A stretch of 64,000 bases of DNA, taken from assembly GCF_006491645.1 (NCBI RefSeq), contig NZ_VDCZ01000001.1, positions 434,001 through 498,000 of the forward strand, given 5' to 3'. The notes beneath the pieces are model-generated. The model did no database searches, was not told the DNA's origin, and saw only the letters and a program-made list of their open reading frames with translations. Each line of letters begins with the position of its first letter. Positions within the stretch are counted from its first letter, which is position 1. The stretch comes from Flavobacterium profundi (lineage in GTDB: Bacteria; Bacteroidota; Bacteroidia; Flavobacteriales; Flavobacteriaceae). Positions 45,660-54,391 of this stretch are shown here, in pieces. The translations under genes were made by a program, and so were the position numbers.

Positions 45660-45677
45660 TCCCGAAAGCTTTCGGGA
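45660..45677. repeat. Perfect palindrome upstream of the DnaC-like gene
   Basis: TCCCGAAAGCTTTCGGGA is an 18-bp perfect palindrome. It lies 43 bp before the ATG, and copies of CCCGAAAGCTTTCGGG are a known kind of intergenic repeat in flavobacteria. Confidence 0.6.
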
Positions 45678-45721
45678 CGCAAAACTTGAGATACTGAAAC
45701 AAGTTCCATATAACAGTAGGG

Positions 45722-46576
45722 TTATAAAGGTTCAGCATAGTTTTTATCGGTTGTTGTGTTGAGGTGTTGAGGTCGAATTGGTGGTGAATTGGTGGTGTTG
45801 TCTTTAAAATTGACGCTGTTAATTATCCAGTTTTGTGCTGCTGCTTGCCAATCGATCATTGGGATTTTGCCTCCGACTAGCCAACCGACACTGGAGAAAT
45901 AATTGAAGAACTTTTGAGCTTCGAGTTCTGGGAAGTTGTTTTCTTGGAAATAGGTTTTGACAATTTCTATTGTTGGCTTCTCGACTTTGCTCGAAGTGAA
46001 AACAAATTCTTTTTCTTCTTTTTTTGCGGAACTTTTTTCTTCTTTTGATTTTTCAATTTTATTATCTGAATCATTTTCAATTTTTTTTGCTCGCTCGTTC
46101 AAGTTTGAAACGTTTTTATCGTTTGAACTGTTTGTTTTGTTTATATAGTTTATAGAAGGTACTACTGCTTGTTCAGTACTTGTTTCATTACTGGTACAAG
46201 ACTTGTTTAGAGCTTGTTCTGAAACAGGTTCAATAAGTGGTTCATTTTTTAGTTTTCTCTCACTTTTTGGAGCTGGTTTTAGGTCTTCGGAAAAATTGAA
46301 TAAAATGACATGACTTCCCTTAAATGGATTGTAGGACGGCTCGTAGTTTATGTAACCCAAACTGTGCAAGTTCTTCAGGCATTTATGATAGGTTGCTTTG
46401 GAACTGATTTTACTTATTCGCATTACCTCATCGCGATTGATACTGATTGGATTTTTGAAACGGTTGCAGTTCCAAAACTGGAATAAGGCCATGTAGAGGC
46501 TGACATGGGTTGGATTTAGTGCTTTATCTATTACTACTTTTTCGAAGAAGCCTGTTAGGTGTTTTATGTAGTTCAT
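45722..46576 (-). CDS. Primosome/DnaD-like winged-helix protein of a mobile element
   Basis: The protein has 284 residues. The N-terminal winged helix (VSLYMALFQFW, MRISKISSKATYHKCLKNL, GYINYEPSY) is followed by a low-complexity Ser/Lys/Glu stretch and a C-terminal helical region ending IDWQAAAQNWI, which resembles replication primosome proteins coupled to DnaC. It precedes the DnaC-like gene and likely forms a replication module with it. Confidence 0.75.
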   Translation of the reverse strand: MNYIKHLTGFFEKVVIDKALNPTHVSLYMALFQFWNCNRFKNPISINRDEVMRISKISSKATYHKCLKNLHSLGYINYEPSYNPFKGSHVILFNFSEDLKPAPKSERKLKNEPLIEPVSEQALNKSCTSNETSTEQAVVPSINYINKTNSSNDKNVSNLNERAKKIENDSDNKIEKSKEEKSSAKKEEKEFVFTSSKVEKPTIEIVKTYFQENNFPELEAQKFFNYFSSVGWLVGGKIPMIDWQAAAQNWIINSVNFKDNTTNSPPIRPQHLNTTTDKNYAEPL

Positions 46577-46583
46577 TTTTTTT

Positions 46584-46667
46584 GAGTGATTAGTACTTAG
46601 TCCTTAGTGATTAGTCCTTAGTGAATAGTAATTAGTGAGTAGTGAATGGTGAATGGTGATTAGTCTT
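46584..46667. repeat. 7-bp-period tandem array (TAGTGAT type), 12 units
   Basis: Twelve units of seven bases read TAGTNNN, for example TAGTGAT, TAGTACT, TAGTCCT, TAGTGAA, with most variation at the last three bases. It lies upstream of the primosome-like gene. There is no coding frame and it is not a CRISPR. Confidence 0.75.
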
Positions 46668-46763
46668 GCTTGAACTGCGTTCAAGAGTTGAGCTGCTTTG
46701 CAGGAGGTACTTCGACACTTCGACAAGCTCAGTGCAGGCAGGATCAGTATGGCAATCACCACT

Positions 46764-47051
46764 TTACTTGAAAAGCGTTGGTATTGCGTTTGTTTTGTTG
46801 GTGTTTAGGAGTTTATCTATGTCGGCATTGTCGTAATAGAGGGTGCCGCCGATTTTGGTATAGGTTAATGTTCCGTTAATGCGGAGGTTTTGGAGTGTTC
46901 CAGGAGAGATGTTTAGGAGATTGCGGACCTCAATGGATTTGAGCCATTTTTTGGTTTGACCCGGTTTGGAATGGATTAACTCTTGCAGGTCTTTTAGTAA
47001 TAGTGTTCTAAATTCGTTTAGGTCTTCACGGGTAATAACTTCTACTGTCAT
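46764..47051 (-). CDS. Excisionase-like helix-turn-helix protein
   Basis: The protein has 95 residues. EVRNLLNISPGTLQNLRING and TYTKIGGTLYYDNADIDKLL form the HTH_17 winged fold of MerR-like excisionases. Homologues sit beside replication genes in Bacteroidota mobile elements. A 240-bp AT-rich region upstream (47052-47292) shows no other feature. Confidence 0.85.
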   Translation of the reverse strand: MTVEVITREDLNEFRTLLLKDLQELIHSKPGQTKKWLKSIEVRNLLNISPGTLQNLRINGTLTYTKIGGTLYYDNADIDKLLNTNKTNAIPTLFK

Positions 47052-47292
47052 AACTTTAATTTTATTGGGTTATGGTGCAAAATTGTTTAGATTGATTTAA
47101 TTTATTTCAGAAGTGATTCAGAAGGGGAAAACAAAAAAGTTTAATTTTAATTAAGTAATTTTTAAAATAGCTTGTAAAATCAAGGGGTTACAAAGATTTT
47201 ATTTTTTTAATTTTTTAATTTTTTTACCATATAAGTCATATAAGTTATACTTATTTTTGAAAGAACATATAAGTTTTTGAAAGTCTGAATCG

Positions 47293-48975
47293 TTACTCTA
47301 ACTTGTTTTGTTGGGTTTGGTTTGCCGATTTTAATTGTTGGATGAAGGAAGTGGGTGACATTCCGATTCTATTTTTGAAACAGAGGGTGAAGATTTGCGT
47401 TGAGCCGAAACCAGCTTCATCTGACAGGGCTTTGTTGGTGTAGTTTCTGAATTTGTTGTTATTAATTAACAGCTCGACTATATAATCGATTTTAAGGTCA
47501 TTTATATAGGTTGTAGTTTTTTTTCCTCTTTGCTCGGCAATTATCAACGAGGCATATTTGGTATTTGTATCTAGTAATGCGGCAAGCTTTGCCAAGTTCA
47601 TGTCTTTTTCAAGGAATTTCTTTTGTTTTTCAAATTTCTCCAAGTTTTTCAATAATGACTTGGTTAATTCCGGACTAAGGTTTGTATTCTGGTTGTTTGA
47701 TGAAAGTATTTTTGCTTTCTTTTTTTCTGCTATATCAGCCATTATTTGATTGAATTTTTCTTTTTCCCTTTTTTTGGAATGCAGATGCCAACCGAACACA
47801 GTTAATAGAATTATTATGAGCGATGTTACTACAAGAAAATAGATTTTTCTGTTTGAAGCTAATTCGTTTTCGATTTTTCTCTTTTTTTCTAGTAATGTTT
47901 TAGTGTCATATTCTTTATGGACTTTGTAGCTTAGGTATTTGAATTCTTGGTTTATTTCTTTATCAAATTCCATTAGCTTTTTGATGAAGAATAACTCCTT
48001 TTTTAATTCATTGGTTTCTCCAAAATATTCTATCAGCATTTCATACCCTTCTCGAAGATCAGGACGACTGTACTTTTGTGTTTGAATCCCATCATGTACT
48101 TTTGTAAAATATGTAACCGCTCTTTTTTTCTCGTTTATTTCCCAATAGCATTTTCCGAGGTAAAATTGGGTTGTAATCAGCGTAGCATTGTCGTTTACTT
48201 TTTCAAAATGAGGTTTTGATTCTTTCAATAATTTGATTGCATTTTCATAGTCTTTTTGTTTGCAAAGGTTAATACCCTCCGCATTTTTGAAGTAAGGAAT
48301 CATATCATCCATTTCATATTCACTGGATAGTTCCATACCCAGTTTATTGAAATATGAAGAATGATCATATCTTTCAATTTGTGTGTAACACAAAGCGATT
48401 ATGTGCATTGATTTTAAATAACCCAAATCATTTTCTTCTTTAAAATAGTTCATGCATTGATTTAGCAATGCAATTGCTTCATCGTAATATCCTAAGAAAT
48501 ATTTTGTTAGAGCAATGGTATATTTTACTTTATGGATTAAGTATTGATCATTTGTTTCTGCTATATAATTGTTGGCGAGAATATATAAATCTAATGCCTT
48601 GGTGTATTCGTTGTTGTCATAATGTGCTGCACCAATTGTAAGGTAAGCACTCCCCAAGATATCGCTGTTTTTAGTTGCTTTCGCTTTTTCAAGTAGGCTA
48701 TCTGCATAAATCATTCTATATTTTTTATCTACAAAATGGATTAATGCTTTATATGCTTTAGTTTGTTGCACTAGGTTTTTTTCCTCATTTGCTTTTTTGA
48801 GCCAGTACTTTGCTAACTGCTGTGCTTTGATGCTATCCGTTCGAAATTCTATTACTTTTTCTTCAAAATATTGGTAGTTTTTATTAGCCAGACTGTCAAC
48901 TGGATTAATCTGTTTTGCTTGAACAATTGTTAAAGAGAAAATTGTGAATGCTATGCTAAGTATAAAGTTATTCAT
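47293..48975 (-). CDS. Membrane TPR protein with cytoplasmic AraC-type HTH
   Basis: The protein has 560 residues: a signal peptide, about eight TPR repeats (about 60-350), one membrane helix (VVTSLIIILLTVFGWHLHS, about 375-395), and a C-terminal AraC-type DNA-binding domain (about 455-555: NKALSDEAGFGSTQIFTLCF). This one-component design (periplasmic sensor, membrane helix, DNA-binding tail) is common in Flavobacteriia. The signal is not known. Confidence 0.88.
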   Translation of the reverse strand: MNNFILSIAFTIFSLTIVQAKQINPVDSLANKNYQYFEEKVIEFRTDSIKAQQLAKYWLKKANEEKNLVQQTKAYKALIHFVDKKYRMIYADSLLEKAKATKNSDILGSAYLTIGAAHYDNNEYTKALDLYILANNYIAETNDQYLIHKVKYTIALTKYFLGYYDEAIALLNQCMNYFKEENDLGYLKSMHIIALCYTQIERYDHSSYFNKLGMELSSEYEMDDMIPYFKNAEGINLCKQKDYENAIKLLKESKPHFEKVNDNATLITTQFYLGKCYWEINEKKRAVTYFTKVHDGIQTQKYSRPDLREGYEMLIEYFGETNELKKELFFIKKLMEFDKEINQEFKYLSYKVHKEYDTKTLLEKKRKIENELASNRKIYFLVVTSLIIILLTVFGWHLHSKKREKEKFNQIMADIAEKKKAKILSSNNQNTNLSPELTKSLLKNLEKFEKQKKFLEKDMNLAKLAALLDTNTKYASLIIAEQRGKKTTTYINDLKIDYIVELLINNNKFRNYTNKALSDEAGFGSTQIFTLCFKNRIGMSPTSFIQQLKSANQTQQNKLE

Positions 48976-49375
48976 TTTAGTTGGTTAAGGTTTAGTTCAA
49001 CTTACTATTTAAAAAGTTTGGGGGAATCGAAATGGGTTCAGTAAAAATATTAATTTTTTTAATTAAAATTAAATGAAAACTATAAGCATTTTAATTTGTA
49101 AGTGAATCATTGTTTTAATACTTAGTGCATCTTCATCCCTAGTCTTTTTATTGACAAAGACTAGTGTTTTTTATTGTATTGGATTCTAGAATACACTAGT
49201 TTGAATTCGGAAATTCGTTAGTAGTTGTGTTGTGGGGGTGGATTTGAGCCGATAGTTTTGTTCTCGAATTCAACCGGTTTTACTTTGGTAGAACCAAGCA
49301 AAATACTGTTCAGATTACCCCGGGAGAAATGAACTGATTGAAACTAATCAGTAACATTTAATACCTTACAACCTT
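48976..49375. other. Divergent intergenic region with an orphan terminator-like hairpin
   Basis: CTAGTCTTT (49139-49147)/AAAGACTAG (49156-49164) followed by TGTTTTTT looks like a plus-strand terminator, yet no plus-strand gene precedes it. The motif TATTGGATTCTAGAAT at 49177-49192 also forms the core of the palindrome at 51316-51359. The rest is leader to the lipoprotein gene. Confidence 0.55.
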
Positions 49376-50092
49376 ATGAAAAATTATTTTATTCTTGTAG
49401 TTTATGCTTTTTTATTTATTTCTTGTGAATCGACAGAATCTGAAGAAGTATCCACGGAAACTAGTCATTTTAGCAGGATGTCCAGCGAAGTGTCTCCTGT
49501 AAATTCTTCCAATGCTTATGAATTTGTTGGGCAAGCTTATGAAGATGTTTTATACTCTTATTATACAGATTCTTTTTTACCTAAAACTAGTGATAGTATT
49601 ATTAAAAAAGTAAATTCGAAAGCCAGTAATCATGTTTTTTTTGATGCTTTGTTATTAGCAGATTATGATTTAATACCGGAAAGTAAAATTAATTATCTTG
49701 TTTCGGATAGTAATGCTGCTCTTGATACGATTGTATCGCATTTGTCTTTACCCTCAAAAGATAAAGATAATTTTCGCGAGTTTATTTCAAATGTATTATC
49801 TAAAGTGGATAACGAAACGAATTATGTCGATATTTACAACTATGTGGTAGAATATGAATCAACCGTGCAGAAATCTTCACAACTTTCGGCTAGTGAAAAA
49901 GCTTATCTTTTGACCGTGACATCGATTATTAGACACAGTGTTTATGCCAAAAAGAAAAGACCTAAAAAGAATACTGATCTTGATTGGTATTGGCTGACTG
50001 CTAATTTTACAGGAGCTGTTGAAGGAGCTCAATATGGGAACACTCATGCAATTCTTACTGCTTTGAAAGCTGGAATTATAGAAAACAAGTAA
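49376..50092 (+). CDS. Putative lipoprotein
   Basis: The protein has 238 residues. The N-terminus MKNYFILVVYAFLFISCEST is a lipoprotein signal with Cys17 as the lipid-attached residue. The mature part is acidic and helical, with no family I recognise. It ends at a bidirectional hairpin shared with the RteC gene. Confidence 0.8.
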   Translation: MKNYFILVVYAFLFISCESTESEEVSTETSHFSRMSSEVSPVNSSNAYEFVGQAYEDVLYSYYTDSFLPKTSDSIIKKVNSKASNHVFFDALLLADYDLIPESKINYLVSDSNAALDTIVSHLSLPSKDKDNFREFISNVLSKVDNETNYVDIYNYVVEYESTVQKSSQLSASEKAYLLTVTSIIRHSVYAKKKRPKKNTDLDWYWLTANFTGAVEGAQYGNTHAILTALKAGIIENK

Positions 50093-50116
50093 ACAAAGAT
50101 TATACTTTTTAAAAAA

Positions 50117-50139
50117 GGCTATCCGTTAGGATAGCCTTT
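50117..50139. terminator. Bidirectional terminator between lipoprotein and RteC genes
   Basis: GGCTATCC/GGATAGCC with loop GTTA has A-run upstream and TTT downstream. It overlaps the RteC stop codon. Confidence 0.8.
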
Positions 50140-50968
50140 GGTGTTCATCTACTTGATTCATTCTTTTAATCAGGTTTTCTTTTAGTATACTTATGAATTT
50201 AGTTCGCTCGTATTTTCTGTTAGTGATTTCGTAAAATGTTCGGTGGAACTGACCAAGGTCTATGTCAAATGCTTTGCTGAACCCTTGTACAATTTCTTTA
50301 ATGTCTGCTGCTCCGTGATTGAATACACCTTCTGTGTGTAAGGCATAAATCAGTTCAATTATTCCCACTTTGGAGCCTGTCCATTTTAATACTTTTTCTT
50401 GATTGCTATTTTTTGATGCTGTTGGTCTTTTTAATTTTTCAATCAGGTAGATTTGCAGTTTTTCGTAGGCTAAAATCTGAGCTACTTTGTAATCGTGTGA
50501 TGTTGCAAATGATTTGTCTATTTGAAAGTAGAAGCTATCCATCATCCATTTGTTATCCTGTTGATTTCTTAAAAAATATTTATCATCTAAGTATTGATTT
50601 CCTTGTCGATAGTATCTGTAAAACTCTGCGTTATCGATAAAAAACTGTTCTTGTTTTTTTAGTTGGTTGGCGTAGTACTTTCGAATGGTTTTTTCTGAAG
50701 CTACCGGTTTGTTGGATTCAATAGTATATATTTCGTTGAAGTAGATTATTTGGCTTGTTAATTTAGGTTTATCCATTTTGAAGAAGTCCATTTCTTCTTC
50801 TTGACTAGTTTTACGGCCAATATAAGTGGTTCTTAAGTTTTCGTAACCTTCCATCAGTATATTGATTGCTAGCGAGCAATTTTGAATGGGGTCTTCTTCT
50901 ACTAATGGGATGATTTTAGTGAGTTGTTGATCGAGTTGATTGAGGAGTTGGTTTGCGTAGTTTTTCAT
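50126..50968 (-). CDS. RteC-domain protein
   Basis: The protein has about 280 residues. The N-terminal helical part and the C-terminal LKWTGSKVGIIELIYALHTE, then FNHGAADIKEIV, are RteC-like (W-x-G-x-K pattern). RteC controls excision of conjugative transposons in Bacteroides, while many paralogues occur without such elements. The start was set at MKNYANQLL (50968). Confidence 0.85.
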   Translation of the reverse strand: MKNYANQLLNQLDQQLTKIIPLVEEDPIQNCSLAINILMEGYENLRTTYIGRKTSQEEEMDFFKMDKPKLTSQIIYFNEIYTIESNKPVASEKTIRKYYANQLKKQEQFFIDNAEFYRYYRQGNQYLDDKYFLRNQQDNKWMMDSFYFQIDKSFATSHDYKVAQILAYEKLQIYLIEKLKRPTASKNSNQEKVLKWTGSKVGIIELIYALHTEGVFNHGAADIKEIVQGFSKAFDIDLGQFHRTFYEITNRKYERTKFISILKENLIKRMNQVDEHQRLS

Positions 50969-51315
50969 GGTTGTTTCCCTCACCCTAAATCCATCTCCTT
51001 CAGAGAGGGACTTTGGAACTGTGTTAAAATTTTATTTTTATTTCTATTGAGCTTTATTCAATTTTGGTTGCTTTTGGTGATGGTAAAACTAAGTTTGGTT
51101 TTTGTTTGAGGCAATTGTTTGGGTGTGCAATTCTGGAATTGCATAGTTGGTATTTAACAAATGCATAGTGTTTTTCATTTTAGAACTGAGGGATTTTAAA
51201 TTTTTTGAATTAGGCTTTTTTTTACTATTTACAACGGTTTCGTTTTCTTATTGAAGTATTGTATTTATTGGAAAACTCTCTTTTTTTTTAGCTGTATTTT
51301 TTTTAGCATTTTTCT

Positions 51316-51359
51316 TAAAACTTAGGTATTGGATTCTAGAATCCAATACCTAAGTTTTA
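51316..51359. repeat. 44-bp perfect palindrome
   Basis: Both halves of 22 bases are exact reverse complements about TCTAGA (arm AAAACTTAGGTATTGGATTC). The core TATTGGATTCTAGAAT is shared with 49177-49192. It lies 80 bp before the PAS-AraC gene, so it may be a terminator-like hairpin, a regulator site or a mobile-repeat remnant. Confidence 0.75.
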
Positions 51360-51438
51360 GTTTAGATTGGTATAATTTGATAGGTTTGTTTCACTTTTTA
51401 CTACTTCTAGCGTTACAAAATCTATCAAATTCTATTGT

Positions 51439-52329
51439 ATGTCCATGCCAAATCAAAAGGAAAAACTCAAGATTATTTATCAGTTGTTGTTTGACTTAGC
51501 AACTGGTAGAAAAACTGTTGCTTTGGATATGGGCAGTTTGGATGATGAATATGATTCTATTTTATTGTCTTTATCAGAGCAAGGTGAGCGAATTCGCTCG
51601 TTGGTTTTGGAGCAAGGTATGGTTATCCCTTATTCAAATTTTCAGCATTTGTCTCAGTTTGTATTTGTATTGGATGCCCATTACACAATAGTCGATTTTA
51701 ATTTTACTGTTGTTGATCGGTTAAAGTATACTTCAGAAGCAATTCAGAGTCTGCTATTTGAAAGCTTGTTGGATGATTCTTCGAAATTGGTTTGGAACAA
51801 TTTACTTCAACAAGTAGGAAGTGATGCTCCTTTTTTTGTTACCACTGAATTACTATTTTTAACTGTTGATGGATTTAAGCTGCCTTTGTTTTGTTCGGTT
51901 AGTAGTAGCCTTGTCAATCCGTTCGTGTTTGTATTATCTGCTGAAGTTGTTTTTAAAGATGTGCCTTTTTTGAAAGACATTCCTTCTGTCGCAACAGAGA
52001 AAGCTAAAGCTGAAGCTGCTGTGATTGACCAAGTTCATGCTTATATTTTGGAGCATTTAGATGTTCCGTTGCCTTCTTTAAAGTCGATTGCCTTACTGTT
52101 TGGTAGTGAGGAGCACAAAATACGTCATGGATTCCGGGAGCATTATCATACCAGTGTGTATCAGTTTTATCAAGATGAACGGTTGAAGAAAGCTTATTTA
52201 CTCGTTTTGCAAACTGATTTACCTTTAAAGGAGATTGCGTTTCAGTGTGGTTTTGGGGTGTATTTGAATTTTTATAAGGCTTTTCGGAAAAAGTATGGTT
52301 TTTCACCGAGTGAACTTTTGAGGGGGTGA
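51439..52329 (+). CDS. PAS-like/AraC-type transcriptional regulator
   Basis: The protein has 296 residues. The middle reads as a PAS domain (FVFVLDAHYTIVDFNFTVVD, then RLKYTSEAIQSLL). The C-terminus is an AraC-type DNA-binding domain (SLKSIALLFGSEEHKIRHGF and PLKEIAFQCGFGVYLNFYKA). The gene is followed, in the same direction, by the MauE-like and Cys-peptide genes, which it may control. Confidence 0.85.
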   Translation: MSMPNQKEKLKIIYQLLFDLATGRKTVALDMGSLDDEYDSILLSLSEQGERIRSLVLEQGMVIPYSNFQHLSQFVFVLDAHYTIVDFNFTVVDRLKYTSEAIQSLLFESLLDDSSKLVWNNLLQQVGSDAPFFVTTELLFLTVDGFKLPLFCSVSSSLVNPFVFVLSAEVVFKDVPFLKDIPSVATEKAKAEAAVIDQVHAYILEHLDVPLPSLKSIALLFGSEEHKIRHGFREHYHTSVYQFYQDERLKKAYLLVLQTDLPLKEIAFQCGFGVYLNFYKAFRKKYGFSPSELLRG

Positions 52330-52330
52330 G

Positions 52331-52365
52331 TTGTTGGTTGTCGGTTGTCTGTTTTCTGTTTTGGA
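52331..52365. repeat. 7-bp-period tandem array (TTGTTGG type)
   Basis: Five units TTGTTGG, TTGTCGG, TTGTCTG, TTTTCTG, TTTTGGA follow directly after the AraC gene. Confidence 0.6.
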
Positions 52366-52509
52366 ATGGGATAACGAAATGCCTGATTTGCATAGTGTTA
52401 TGAGTATATTTTTTGGAATTTTACAGTAGTTAATTTTCTTTTAGTCACAGATTACGCTGATTTAACGGATTTATTTGGAATACTTATATCAATATGAAAA
52501 TTAGGAATT

Positions 52510-53994
52510 ATGAATACAGATAAACTAAAAAATGGTACTGTTTTGTTCATTAGCTACTTATTTATTTTGCTATTTGTTTATGCTGCGGTTAGTAAGTTTT
52601 TGGATTATGATAATTTCCAGGTGCAGTTGGGTCAATCGCCTTTGTTGAGTGCTTATGCTGGTTTTGTTGTTTGGATGATTCCTCTTTTGGAACTTGTGAT
52701 TGCTGTTTTGCTGGCTGTAAAACAATTTAGAGTGATAGGACTGTATGCTTCTTTGGGTCTGATGGTCCTGTTTAGCAGTTATATTTACTTAATTTTAAAC
52801 TATAGTTCCTATGTGCCGTGTTCTTGTGGAGGCATCCTTGAAAAGATGAACTGGCATGAGCATTTGTATTTTAATCTATTTTTTACTTTACTATCCTTAT
52901 TTGCCTTGTTTTTGCTGCAAAATACTAAAAGGTCGTATGTCATTCGAAGCTTACTTATTGTTTTGGTTGGTTTTTTTCTGGTAGTGCTTTTGTTTATTAC
53001 TTCGGATTATATTATTCACAAGCATAATAATTTTGTTAGAAACTATATTCCTAAAACCGTACAGCTTGCTACTACGAAAGATTTAGCTTTTAATAGCTAT
53101 TATTTTGCAGGAAAAAGTACCGCTAAAATTTATTTGGGGAATAGAACTGCCCCTGCACTTATTACTAAATTATCTGCTGATTTAAAAAGTACTCAAAGTT
53201 ATCACATTGCTATTTCGGACACTTTATATCCGTTTCGCTCTATACAATTGCGGGTGCATCCTCCGTATTTTTATTTGTGGGATGGCACTGTGCCGTGTTT
53301 GTTTCAAGGAGATTTGGCTACTACCCAAGCACGATTACTTTCTGACAAAGCTTATGGTTTTACTAAAGCTGAAGTAATCGATTCTACACGCTTAGTTATA
53401 CGAACCATCAATAATTCGGGAGAAAATGTGTTAGCTACACTTTCGTTGCAAAATGGTGCGATACAAAAGTTTGCTCCTGCTTTATTGGAAAAGCAAATCG
53501 ATGGTCTATTTGATACCGATGGTACCTTGCACTATAGTGCAGCCCAACAAAAATTTGTTTATCTCTACTATTACCGAAATCAATATGTGGTTGCTGATAA
53601 GAATCTTACATTACTTTATAAAGGCAATACTATTGATACCACGAGTCAAGCAAAAATTAAAGTGACCTATGTTAAGCATCGTAATCAAAAAAAGTTTTCG
53701 GCACCACCACAGATGGTTAACCGAATCAGTGCTTTGCACAACAATTTATTATTTGTAAACTCAACATTGCCTGGACGATTTGATGTGAAAAAAGTTTGGG
53801 ATCAATCTAGTGTTATCGATGTTTATGATATAAGTAGTCAAAGGTATTTGATTAGTTTTTACATTAAAAACATTGATGGAGTTACACTAAATGATATTGT
53901 CGTTACAGATACCCATTTTTATGCCCTTATAGGAACCCATATTGTTTCTTATTCCTTAGGGGACGAAATTCGGAAACATTATCAAACTTACTAA
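52510..53994 (+). CDS. MauE/DoxX-like membrane protein with large extracytoplasmic domain
   Basis: The protein has 494 residues. The N-terminal 165 residues have four to five membrane helices of the MauE type and a CSC motif in YVPCSCGGILEKM (about 98), consistent with disulfide or redox work. The remaining 300 residues are extracytoplasmic and beta-rich with repeated short strands, like a propeller. It precedes a secreted four-cysteine peptide gene by 83 bp, so it may help to oxidise or export that peptide. Confidence 0.8.
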   Translation: MNTDKLKNGTVLFISYLFILLFVYAAVSKFLDYDNFQVQLGQSPLLSAYAGFVVWMIPLLELVIAVLLAVKQFRVIGLYASLGLMVLFSSYIYLILNYSSYVPCSCGGILEKMNWHEHLYFNLFFTLLSLFALFLLQNTKRSYVIRSLLIVLVGFFLVVLLFITSDYIIHKHNNFVRNYIPKTVQLATTKDLAFNSYYFAGKSTAKIYLGNRTAPALITKLSADLKSTQSYHIAISDTLYPFRSIQLRVHPPYFYLWDGTVPCLFQGDLATTQARLLSDKAYGFTKAEVIDSTRLVIRTINNSGENVLATLSLQNGAIQKFAPALLEKQIDGLFDTDGTLHYSAAQQKFVYLYYYRNQYVVADKNLTLLYKGNTIDTTSQAKIKVTYVKHRNQKKFSAPPQMVNRISALHNNLLFVNSTLPGRFDVKKVWDQSSVIDVYDISSQRYLISFYIKNIDGVTLNDIVVTDTHFYALIGTHIVSYSLGDEIRKHYQTY

Positions 53995-54077
53995 AGATTA
54001 ACCGGCCGGTTACAGGGATAAGATCGAAAACCTGTAGAAAAGAGTAGATCACTATTATAAACCAAAATTTAACACAT

Positions 54078-54341
54078 ATGAAAAATGTATTTTTAAAAGC
54101 AATACTACCTGTATTTGCTTTTGCCTTGGCTTCTGCTGGTGCTGTGAGTACCAGTAATTCAAACTCTAGTTCGGCTACTTTGGCCGTTCAAGGATGGAAA
54201 CAAGTTTCACCGATAGAGTGTGAGTATATTGCAGATTGTAATAATGAAGGATCTGTGATTTGTATGAGTGGGTCTGACCAATTGTTTGGCAAACCTACTC
54301 CAGCTTCTTTTTGTGGAGAAGTATTGACGCATCGACCATAG
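54078..54341 (+). CDS. DUF6520-family secreted Cys-rich peptide
   Basis: The precursor has 87 residues with a signal peptide of about 22 residues, an Asn/Ser-rich linker, and a compact tail with four cysteines (Cys48, Cys54, Cys62, Cys79), enough for two disulfides. The family is known from Bacteroidota and often lies beside MauE-type genes. Its function is unknown; a signalling or antibacterial peptide is possible. It ends with a strong terminator. Confidence 0.8.
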   Translation: MKNVFLKAILPVFAFALASAGAVSTSNSNSSSATLAVQGWKQVSPIECEYIADCNNEGSVICMSGSDQLFGKPTPASFCGEVLTHRP

Positions 54342-54358
54342 TAAGGATGCGGTAAATT

Positions 54359-54390
54359 TATGCAGGCTGTATTCTATATAGCCTGCATTT
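54359..54390 (+). terminator. Intrinsic terminator after the DUF6520 peptide gene
   Basis: ATGCAGGCT/AGCCTGCAT arms flank an AT loop, followed by a T-rich tail. It also lies just after the leftward S9 peptidase stop. Confidence 0.85.
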
Positions 54391-54391
54391 A

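Noticed and set aside
46584..46667. CRISPR array
   Set aside because: The unit is seven bases without spacers, and no cas gene is present.
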